Below the pieces are notes generated by a model. The model ran no database searches. It was not told the DNA's origin and saw only the letters and a program-made list of their open reading frames with translations. Below are positions 55,155 to 64,000 of a stretch of DNA of 64,000 nt, piece by piece. This DNA comes from Notospermus geniculatus (Eukaryota > Nemertea > Pilidiophora > Heteronemertea > Lineidae), in NCBI GenBank assembly GCA_002633025.1, contig NMRB01001304.1, positions 49,977-113,976 on the forward strand, in the 5' to 3' direction. Numbering within the stretch: position 1 is the stretch's first letter; each line of letters begins with the position of its first letter. The translations under genes and the position numbers were made by a program.

Positions 55155-55718
55155 TCATATGATCACCGTGGAGAATCGTCAGCACATTCACCGAGTTTCT
55201 CTGGTGGCAGCACTGTGCACCGAGGCAAAACATGGCGGCTGTGTCACGAATGTTGAAGATGTCAACTCCAAAGCGGGGAGCAAATGTACCGAAGATGAAA
55301 CCTATACGCACATAGACTATGCCGAGGATGACCTCCAGTTTATCGTCTACTAATCTGAAGCTTCTTTCATTGGAATTACGTGGTCAATTTTACATTTGAA
55401 GTGGAAAAGCTCAAGTGTCACTCCGTGGAAACTGCGGTCGATAAAACGCCGTCCCAACTCTACGAACATTTCCACTTCAAACAAAGAAACAACACTCCTT
55501 CAGCACCTATATTTCGGCTTGTTCTATTGCAAATTATCACTAGATCATCCTCGAATTTACTTAAACTCGCTCACCTCGACCAAAACTGTCCATCTGTCGC
55601 GTTTTAGTGGGCAACACACACATCGATATGTCACACTGCCGCCATGTTTTGACTCGGTGCACAGCGCTGCCACCAGAAAAACTCGGTGCATGCGCTGACG
55701 ATTCTCCACGGTGATGAT
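55155..55718. repeat. inverted ~85-bp pair with ~390-bp spacer
   Basis: CACCGTGGAGAATCGTCAGC..AAAACATGGCGGC at 55162-55240 recurs inverted at 55632-55710 at roughly 90% identity. A smaller inverted pair (ACATTTGAAGTGGAAA / TTTCCACTTCAAA) lies inside. Either a fold-back element or two inverted promoter/first-exon copies; the ends are not defined. Confidence 0.55.
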
Positions 55719-55910
55719 GCACTTTAACCTTATGTAAGTTGAGATCACTGCTTAGAACATGAAAAACGTGAAAAATTGTAACAAGTACTGTTATGTAAAC
55801 CACAGATGAGAAAAAGTGAAAAAATCCCATGAGTTTCTGTGTCAAAAAGATTTCCTATTGATTATCCTGCTACAGGGATCTGGTTTACTCCAACATGATG
55901 GTGAAGAGTT

Positions 55911-56178
55911 GTTCTAATAGCCTAGTGGTTTATCACATCTGCTTAGCAAGCGGCAGGTCCTGGGTTCAAATCCAGCATTGGCCATATGGGATTAATCATC
56001 CCTGGTTCTTCAAATCAGTCACATGGGGCAAAAGCCTTAGTGCCTTGTACCTTGTGCCTTTGGAAGGACAAAAAAAGACCACCATCCAAGTGAGGAACAC
56101 GAGTAGCTTGAGATGGTCTCTTCCATACTTACCAGGACCAACAGTGCTTTGGCTTTGGCCCTGGTGGAAAAATACACT
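55911..56178 (+). mobile_element. SINE family 1, full copy with tRNA-like head
   Basis: A-box-like TAGCCTAGTGG and B-box-like GGTTCAAATCC form a tRNA-like head (anticodon-type loop TTAGCAA), followed by the family body (CATCCAAGTGAGGAACACGA, GCTTGAGATGGTCTCTTCC, TTGGCCCTGGTGGAAAAA). Directly followed by the MITE at 56185. Confidence 0.7.
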
Positions 56179-56184
56179 TCAATA

Positions 56185-56425
56185 GACCATTCTCAAATTC
56201 GCAAATCTGTACACTTCTGCCGAAATCTAAACCAGAACCTCAATCTGAAACCAGTTGACATGACGCCATCCATGATTCAGCAATGGTCGAGTCTGAGGCA
56301 ACGTCTTTGACGTCACTGCCGTGGGGTTGTCTGCGTTACATCATTCAGTTTCAGATCGAGGTTGTGGTTGAGATTTCGGCGGAAGTGCACAGATTTTTGT
56401 CGTTTACGTCACTTTGAGAACGGTC
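56185..56425. mobile_element. 241-bp MITE, copy 4 of 4
   Basis: Ends GACCATTCTCAAATTCGC and GAGAACGGTC with TA on both sides (56183-56184, 56426-56427). The most complete copy of the family. Confidence 0.8.
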
Positions 56426-56427
56426 TA

Positions 56428-58319
56428 TACAAGACACTTTACGATTAAGGACAACTTGGTCTGTCCCAGACATGTCCTCAAAGGTTCCACGAGCAAAATG
56501 ACGCCATAGTGTTTCCGTCGTATCGCCAGACCATTTAGGGTCTCAGCTGTAAGCCATTCACCAGGCTGTCAGAGTGGACGGTTATATGATACCCTCTAGG
56601 TTGATGGCTTCATAAATTCCATTAAATATTTATCGAGTATTGCTCCCTTAACAGGTCAGAGTGGCTGAGATTGCTCCTGTATCATATGAAGGTGTTACAA
56701 GGGGATCAGGTTCTAAGTCGACAGCGCTAGATCCTATAATATCAGCCAGGATGTTTGTCTGGGCATATGTTAGGTGAGGAATAAGTAGCCAATTAGGGTA
56801 GAAAGCTTATGGTAGGGTTCCATATCAGGTCAAGTTGGAAATTTTGGGAACAAAAATTTCCTTAATGGAGAAAGTATAGGCCTAGGCCCATCAGGTCATT
56901 TGCATATGTCAGATGGACTGAAAAACAAAACCTTTATTTTTTTCCTATGACTCTGCATAATTTAAAACGTATCCCAGCTGGCAGTCAGATTGTCCAAGAG
57001 TCAATCTCCCCACTGTCATGACTGTCAGTGTGAGACTCTGGCTAAGCCTCTGCCCTAACTGGCTCAACCCAACCAGGAGGGGTTGGCCTACCCAACTGGT
57101 AGAGATGGTTATGTGAATGTGTAGCCTTGCACACTTTGTGACAGCCAGAGTGTTTTCTTCCTAGGAAGCGGACCTTGATGTGGACTTCACAGGGTAAGAG
57201 CTCGGGTTAAAATATTCAAATTACACTCGAGACGGCCATTTTCAGAAATTTTCTGTTATACCCCCTCATCCAGGGAAAAAAATAACTCCTTAAAAGGTAT
57301 GATGAGCTTGATACATTTTCTGTTCAATATTTGTGAGAATTTTTCTTGTTACCAACAAAGATCCACATCTGTTGAAATATTGAAATTGACACTTCATATC
57401 ATAACATGCACTCCATTACTTGACAAGTGAACAGTTGAAGAAATAATTATCGTCCGCGGCAACATCAAGGGTGGCAGTTGCATGACGGTAGATGACTTGC
57501 GGATAATGGTGGACATAAAATCAATTAAAAGGTTTGAGACTTTATTCAGAATCTTATTCTTGATATGACTTTGTCATAATCACAAAATTGTGATGAAAAA
57601 TTTTGGATGGTGCACTCTGCCATTCTCCTTCTTTTGGCCACCTTAAAGGCACTGCATCAGAGAGATTTCTTGTGCGAATTGGCTCTCAATGGGCAATTCA
57701 CCAGGCCTCATCCAACTGGCATCAATGTATCAGCCAATCAACATGACGTAAATTTGATTCGGCACCAATGACGAAAGTTAATGAACTGACCTTTGACGAA
57801 GGAATCGAGCGTATAAAAATATTTGTAACCGCTGTATCCTTGAAAATTAAAAAGAGATTATTTCTTCATGAGATTGATAATGATCGACTACCCACTTTAA
57901 AACTTTTGATATTCAAATACGCCACACTCTTTTCGAAATTCAATATTGCTGTCTTTCAAATAAGATTTTTAAAAATCTTTCATCAAACCCCTACAAAACG
58001 TTTGAACCGACCTAAGTGGCATGAACCAAGGTCATGAATCTTAAATGAAAAGACCAACCTTATAGATTATTTAGCATCTTAAAATGCGACTAATCCCTAG
58101 AGATATAAAACAATGGTAAAAAGAAAAAGACTAGAAAATAGCACAGCTATCTTATTACATTTGTATTCCTTACTGACTAATTAGCAAAGTTTGTTCCATT
58201 AGCTCCAATAAATGATTTAGGCTGCCATCAGAAAATGACAAATAAATACAGTTACTGCCGCCACGCAAATCCAAGGTCCCGCACTAGCATCAAGTGCCTC
58301 CATTATTATGGAGACTACA
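56428..58319. other. mostly unique sequence; candidate microexon
   Basis: At 57165-57193 a strong acceptor (GTTTTCTTCCTAG) is followed by 29 bases (frame reads EADLDVDFTG) and GTAAGAG. The rest has no recognised gene or repeat. Confidence 0.3.
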
Positions 58320-58990
58320 GACTGTTCCAAAATTAAACTTTTACCATTTTTTGATGTTATAGTTTTTACAATTTTTATTTCTTTTTAATTAATTTTTATT
58401 TTTTACAAATCAATATTCATTTATTTTACTTTTATTTATTTTAAATATTATTGTTATAGTTTTTACAATTTTATTTCTTTTAATTCATTTTTATTTTTTA
58501 CAAATTAATATTTACTTATTTTACTTTTATTTATTTTTTACAAATTAATTACTGTATATGATTTTTTTTGTACAATTTATTTATTTTTGTCTGATGTTAC
58601 AGTTTTTACAATTTAATTTCTTTTCATTAATTTTTATGTTTTACAAATTAATATTTATTTTATTTTTATATATTTCGTACAAATTAATTATTGTATTTTT
58701 ATTTTATTTATTTTTGTACAATTTATTTATTTTTAAATTTTGATGTTATAGTTTTTACAATTTCTTCAATTTCATTTCTTTTTAATTTATTTTTATTTTT
58801 TACAAAGTAATATTTATGTTATTTCATTTATTTATTTTTTACAAATTATTGTTTATTTTTGTACAATTTTTTAATTATTTAGTTTTTTATTTTTTTCAAT
58901 ACACTAACGTCAATTCATTTTTTCTAAATTTTGTGCAATGTTTTCTTGCAACCAAATAAAAATTTTGAAACATGAAAATCATATCACTAC
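58320..58990. repeat. AT-rich tandem satellite
   Basis: About four imperfect ~100-150 base units starting GATGTTATAGTTTTTACAATT and containing TTTTTACAAATTAATATTTA. Over 85% A+T by eye. Confidence 0.75.
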
Positions 58991-59404
58991 ATGACGTTGA
59001 AACTTAGGGAGGTCCATCAAGTAATGTACCCTTTGGGGTAAAAACAGGAAGACAACTTGGAGTACCCCATAAGAGTAATCTCGGCAGTCTGATGAGTTGA
59101 TTGGTCGACATAAAGCCACACCTAATTGAATCAACTCCAGAATAACAGGAAGATTCCCAGGTGTGATCCTCTCTGGCCATGTTATGGTTACATTCATGTT
59201 GGTTATTATATTACAAGTGACCATAATGTCCTTCACTAGAGGTTGATGGGTTCTGACAGCAGGACACAGGGACATAATGTCAGCTGTAATAGCCTGAGAC
59301 CATTATCTAATACAGAAGGCCATCAGGGATATTCCACTACAAGAGACCAAAGGTCCTTTCTACACTGGCAATATTTTCCAACATTCAGAGTAACACCTTG
59401 TTGG
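58991..59404. other. no gene seen
   Basis: A 98-codon minus-strand frame (58979-59275) is unassigned and lacks good splice sites. Confidence 0.35.
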
Positions 59405-59785
59405 AAAAAGCCTCAATAACCTAGTGGTTATCACGTCCACATGGGAAGCGGCAGGTCCCGGGTTCGAATCCATCCTGGGCCATATGGGAATCATCCCTCG
59501 TTGTTCAGTCCATCATATGGGACAGTAAGCCGTGGTGCCTTAAAACTTGTGCTTTTGCAAGGCCCATAAAAGATGCCATCCAAGTGAGGGACATGAAGCG
59601 GTGAATCCACTGTCGGGATTTGGGCTAGAGATGGGGTTGCGATCACCTTATATGGCAATCGGAAGTCCTTAAAGGTGACTGCAAGGGAACACAACCCCGT
59701 CTCAAGCCAAAATAGCAGCTTGAGATGGCCTCCTCCAAAGCTTAACCTAGGACCAATAATGCTTTCGCTTCAGTTCTGGTGAAAA
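59405..59785 (+). mobile_element. SINE family 1 with a small MITE inside
   Basis: Head TAACCTAGTGG (A box) and GGTTCGAATCC (perfect B box), body as at 55911, interrupted after GAGGGACATGA by about 115 foreign bases and resumed at AGCTTGAGATGGCC. Confidence 0.7.
59617..59710. mobile_element. ~95-bp hairpin element inside SINE
   Basis: TTTGGGCTAGAGATGGGGTTG and CAACCCCGTCTCAAGCCAAA are inverted ends, with a second inner pair (ATCACCTT / AAGGTGACT). Confidence 0.6.
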
Positions 59786-60255
59786 ATCCAATGCAATCCT
59801 GCATTCGCTGGTGGCTGTTGATGTAGTCGCTACACTGCCAAGTCCTGGCTAACACAATGAATATACCAGAATGGAAAAGGTGCACTCAGTATTGGACCAG
59901 ATGGCAGTTTTTGTCATACGGAAGTCTGTTTCTCACCGACCATCAACAAATCCTATAACAACATCAGTCTTGCCTCCAGAAGTGAGTCCACAACAACCTG
60001 GTATGACAATGGAAAATCAATCCTTCTTCACTTTGTGATGAACCTGAAGAAACACAGCAACGGATTTTAACTTGCGGCGATATGGCATTGGATGACGACA
60101 GCATAGAAGTTTTTTTAGCCCTTGCATTGCCAAGACCAATTTCCGCGCAAATGAATTGTAAAAAAGCTCAAAAGGCGCCTGAAACCAATCACATGGATAT
60201 CATTGCGGAAGCCACATTATCAGGAAGAGCTTCACCAGAGTACCAACATGACAAA
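59786..60255. other. no gene seen
   Basis: Unassigned. Confidence 0.35.
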
Positions 60256-60386
60256 GGGCTGTATGCATGGGTCGGACTTCAGCCACACTTTCATTAAAGT
60301 CTGACTTTTTTCAATGCTTCAAGCAAATAGAAAGTCTAACTTGAGCTAAATACTTTAGGCTGAAATCCGACCTGTGCATGGGGCCC
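60256..60386. mobile_element. 131-bp MITE, GGGCYSTATGCA-type ends
   Basis: GGGCTGTATGCATGGGTCGG and its near-complement ending TGCATGGGGCCC are inverted over about 29 bases. The GGGCCGTATGCA word at 40358 may be a related half-end. Duplication not resolved. Confidence 0.65.
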
Positions 60387-61109
60387 AAAGTTTCTTTGAG
60401 AAAGTCAGAAGTTTGCCAGTGAGGCAGGCCAGAAATCTCACATCAAATAGGCCTGTCTTAGGTCTAAATGCAAAGTGCTTCATGGTAGGCCTACACCTAC
60501 CATTTCTAATTCTGCCGTGCTGAAGTCAAAATTATCGCCAACTGCAGGTAATGCATCACAAAGCATACATGCAAGAATCTCGCTAGAAAAACACACCATT
60601 GACGAATTCAAGATATCGTCATCATACCATCAGTTCTATCGCATTAATCTCCTGCAGTTTCTACCAAAAGCAGATTAATCAATTTGCCAGCATATTCCCA
60701 ATCAAAACTTTCTGTCAATCAATCAGTTGAAAATCTATTGCCATCAGTCATGGAAGAGAAACCAGAGACACCTGGCCACAGAAAGATGAACTAAGGACAA
60801 TACTCGGTTTCAATAGCTCGAATTTCACCGAGGCCATTGCTTCACCAGGGAAATAACCTGATAGACATCTAGTTCTTTTCCTATGATTACCATTGATTTA
60901 TCAGTATCTGTGGCCTTTGGGGAGCACTCATGAAGCACATTGGCAAGTGTAGCGGACTCAGCGGACTCATGAACCTCATGAGTCAAGTTACACAGAGATA
61001 GGCCATGGGGCCAATTCCTCCTTGAATAGCTGCTTCATACTCCCGTTCACTGCTGGTCTGAAAGGATCAAGTGAGGCTGAATGGGTGAATGTCGTCCAGT
61101 CCTGATCCT
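60387..61109. other. no gene seen
   Basis: Unassigned. Confidence 0.35.
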
Positions 61110-61240
61110 ACACACTAATTCCTAGCCCAAGCCCCTAACCCTAACCCCAACCCTGACCCTCAACCCTTGTCACTGACCCCTACCCTAATCCTAAACCTAG
61201 TCCTGACCCTAACCGTCAACGCTAATCATCCTAACTCCGT
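61110..61240. repeat. interstitial telomere-like CCCTAA tract
   Basis: About eighteen degenerate CCCTAA-like hexamers in one orientation (for example CCCCTAACCCTAACCCCAAC). CCCTAA is the C-strand of the TTAGGG telomere repeat. Heavily mutated, so not a present chromosome end. Confidence 0.7.
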
Positions 61241-61590
61241 AACTTGGATACACTAGTTTGGACGACATTAACACTTTGTGCTCAAGTGAGCACTGAATAA
61301 GTTGCTCTTTGAGTTCCCTAGAAAGGTTTCAAGAGAGACTGGGGTGATGTGGATGGCTTTGATTCTGTTTCGAATCCTTCTTAGGGCCTACCTCTCCACC
61401 AACATTCATGACCCTGAGTCTTCCAGTTGCGAAATGTGCCAGTTTACAGACACACAGACGGACGCCACTCAGTATACATATGAATAGCTCCACTGACCTT
61501 TGGTCAGCTGAGCTAAAAAGGGGCAAATGCATCACATCATCATCTCAAATACAGAACTTCGATTGGAACTTGTTCACTTTTCATCCTTAA
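61241..61590 (-). repeat. AGCTCAGCTGACC repeat fragment
   Basis: On the minus strand (61517 downwards) TTTTTAGCTCAGCTGACC, GTCAGTGGAGCTATT and GGCGTCCGTCTGTGTG parallel the fragment at 21907-21990. No gene seen. Confidence 0.5.
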
Positions 61591-61728
61591 AGGCCCGTTT
61601 CCACATGAGCGTACATGAGCTGCGTGATGTGTTAAATCTTTTGTTATTTTCCGCCGCTCTGCTTCCAAACAATGCCAATGGGCGAAGCGTCATAACGCAG
61701 CGTAAAATGCTCATGTGGAAACGGGCCT
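61591..61728. mobile_element. 138-bp MITE with TAA duplication
   Basis: AGGCCCGTTTCCACATGAGC and GCTCATGTGGAAACGGGCCT are perfect inverted ends with TAA on both sides (61588-61590, 61729-61731), as in PIF/Harbinger. Confidence 0.85.
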
Positions 61729-61731
61729 TAA

Positions 61732-62457
61732 CAATCTGCAGCCAGTTCGCACTGTTATTAACATCTTTGGTCACACCGCTTCCAGCGCCACCCTGTCGGG
61801 ATAACAAGACAGGCAAGTTGCTCATTATCATTGTGGACAACATAATCCATTCATCCTGAAGGAATGAGACACCTTCTTTTGACATGATGAAATCAACAAA
61901 GCCAAACATTGGCAATTTCCTCTTTGCGGGACAAATATTGTCGCTACCTTGCAAACATGTAAACACACCCCAAGCAATGATCAACACCAAAATGCAATTA
62001 ATTCCCGATGCGCTGGAGCTGAGACAGGTGCTTCGTGGGAAAAACAGGTGGACCGCGCATCATCATTGGGATCAATCGGAAAATCCAATTGTTTGTCAGC
62101 GGTTTGGGAAAAACTACCACGGCCAATGACAAAAGGAATGGGTTCCATTTTTCTGTCCGTCTGTCCGTATTTTTTAAGTCCGTCGTACATTTGGGTCAGC
62201 TTGAGATGTATTTCTTCATTGGTATGAAAAATTCGTCAGCAAACGAGATTGAATTTTTGCCGGTATGCTACTTATCTGGGTCAGTCAACTCTCCACCTTT
62301 CCATGGCTCAATCACCTCTGGATTGAGAGTGAAGTGGAATTAGGACCATCACTAATGGTGGAGAATCAAGATCACTGTCCACAAGTCCAAATGTTCCTTC
62401 ATCAGAAGGTGCTGAAAATTTACTCATCAAAAGGTTTACCAGTCCGAGGGTTCACCA
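61732..62457. other. no gene seen
   Basis: Overlapping short frames on both strands without a recognised family. Confidence 0.35.
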
Positions 62458-62594
62458 GGGCCCAGTTTCACAAAGAAACTTAAGTCTAAAGTTTGACTTA
62501 AGTCATCATGTGACCAGGGTTTCAGCAAATCAGATGACTTCATTTCAGACTTAAGTTTTTTCTTAGACTTAAGATTCTTTGTGAAACTGGGCCC
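62458..62594. mobile_element. 137-bp MITE, GGGCCCAGTTTCAC ends
   Basis: GGGCCCAGTTTCACAAAGAA and its complement are inverted over about 32 bases, extending through CTTAAGTCTAA. The target duplication is unclear. Confidence 0.75.
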
Positions 62595-62629
62595 AGACCA
62601 ATAAGTTCACTAGTCTTGTCTTTGTATTG

Positions 62630-62815
62630 GATTTTTTCCATCAGGGCAAAGCAAAAGCAGTGGCCATGGTAAGTAGGCCTACAGAAGAAGCCATCTCAAG
62701 CTGCTCATGTTCCTCACTTGGATGGGTCTTTTACTTGCCCTTCCAAAAGGGCAAGGTACATGGCACCATGGCTTGTGATGGACATGAAGTGCCATGGGCC
62801 ACCATATCCAAGTAA
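62630..62815 (-). mobile_element. SINE family 1, minus-strand copy
   Basis: Complement of the family body: TTTTTCCATCAGGGCAAAGC, GCCATCTCAAGCTGCTCATG, TTCCTCACTTGGATGG, GGGCAAGGTACATGG. The tRNA-like head is missing. Confidence 0.65.
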
Positions 62816-64000
62816 AGGGCAGTCACCAGAATTAAGGGACATCAGGACTTCAAATACGTAAATTGCTTTTGAAAGGACAGTGACCAACAGTTTACCTTTA
62901 AATAGTTCACATGGTGCATTGGAAGCGATAGCATCATCACCTGCCTTTAAGAATCAAGCTTCGGCTAATCTTAGGCAACATATTAACCAATCAATTTAGA
63001 TCACAAAGAAAACTAGATTGTACTATTGAGTACGATGATCACAAGCTCTGACCTATTGATCACACATCTGTGGGTATCGACTGAGAGGCTGGACTGTCTG
63101 TAAGGTGAAAGTCCACTTTGAGATGGTTTCACAGGTGGAATTTGTGACCCAGTCTGGGAAAACCAGGAACATTTAACATGTTGGAAAACTCCTTTCCCCT
63201 GTACACATAAGTCACGTTTGTCTAACAAGCTGTTGTTACTCTGAATCTTGGAAAAGTGTTGCTGGACTTTAAATCCTTTTTGCTTTGGGGTATTTGATTT
63301 TGTTTGTTTGTTTTAATACAGGCTAACAGCAGAAAGGTAGACATCAAAGTACAAGATTTAGATAGAAAACAATGGCATATTCTCAGCATCAGCTGCAGGT
63401 ACAACTACTTCTAAATGGAGACCCCAACAGCCTTTGTATCTACTGCAATTTCAATGATTTATATCTTATGAAATATGATTCTTTCAAATATTGTGTCAGA
63501 AATTCAATCGGGAATCGAAGTCAAGTGCATGTTTTGTGAAATGGTGTTTACACCATAAGCTATTATTGTGAATTGAAACCAAAAAACAAAGGATCAAATC
63601 AATATGCATTCTTTTTCATATCTGATAACTATGAATTTGAATTTTACCATCAAGATAAAATAGCGGGTCTGACTTGCTTTTTTTTCATTCTTGCCTACTG
63701 GCGATTCCTCAGCAGTTGATGGAGCTTGCTTAATACACCCATCAGTAGGATGGTAGGCTACCTATTGGCAGATAGGTTCTTCAAAATCCTGGCCATTGTT
63801 TAAGTCGATCATATGGAAGGAAACTGGGTGCTGCAATTAAAACAGCCAAAGTCCATTATACCTTGCTTATGATGCAAATGAGCATATTTTAGGCTGACAT
63901 AGAATACTGTTACCATTGAATACAATTCTTGAATTCTATTGGTTCTGTCAATTGGAAATTTTAGTTCTTGCCACCAATCCACTGATTTACGAGAAAGGTG
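62816..64000. other. no gene seen
   Basis: Unique-looking sequence to the window end, without exon or transposon signals that I could support. Confidence 0.35.

Noticed and set aside
1-64000. CRISPR array, bacterial operons or prophage
   Set aside because: The arrays have no spacer structure, and gene density, LINE/SINE/BEL content and splice sites are those of an animal genome.

Overview
This window is animal nuclear DNA, most likely from a marine invertebrate. The evidence is intron-like, gene-poor sequence; many unrelated transposon families; frequent TAGGCCTA and TACATGTA words; Penelope-like, BEL/Pao and CR1/L2-like retroelement pieces; and a CCCTAA-type telomere-like tract. I cannot name the species. 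There are no operons and no complete host gene. The best trace of a host gene is one 94-base exon on the minus strand (18751-18844). It has consensus splice sites on both sides and encodes a WCxxGxC, disintegrin/ADAMTS-like peptide with a Pro/Thr-rich tail. Much of the window may therefore be intron or intergenic DNA.

Layout. 1-4440: a 388-base MITE, a ~120-base tandem array rich in AGGTCA half-sites with a MITE inserted in it, then the 3' part of a Penelope-like element (GIY-YIG endonuclease, minus strand) that ends at a single N. 4441-10725: a BEL/Pao LTR retrotransposon. Its shared LTR ends are identical over 182 bases, yet it has a gag frameshift, one in-frame stop between gag and pol, and an in-frame deletion that removes the integrase catalytic core. 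10726-18300: nested fold-back elements, including a PIF/Harbinger transposase remnant and a TTAA-flanked element holding a tRNA-like Pol III unit. 18300-23470: hairpins, the host exon, a near-perfect 113-base palindrome, a TTAA element with ~105-base inverted ends, and a LINE tail. 24100-25620: a 250-base MITE and a 63-base minisatellite. 26000-38500: many small MITEs (TTAA, TAA/TTA and TA target types), SINE fragments, a LINE tail and arrays. 39100-42600: a short minisatellite split by a ~800-base transposon, then pogo-like MITEs. 43000-56400: more MITEs, a 195-base palindrome of Penelope-end units, a ~170-base array with two insertions, a SINE with a MITE inside it, and a ~690-base fold-back. 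56400-64000: mostly unique sequence, an AT-rich satellite, SINEs, a telomere-like tract and three MITEs.

The region reads as a sink for non-autonomous DNA transposons, many nested with readable target-site duplications, so the order of insertion can be worked out. At least six elements sit in TTAA sites. Short open frames elsewhere look like chance frames through repeats. Four candidate exons rest only on splice-site grammar and are scored low.
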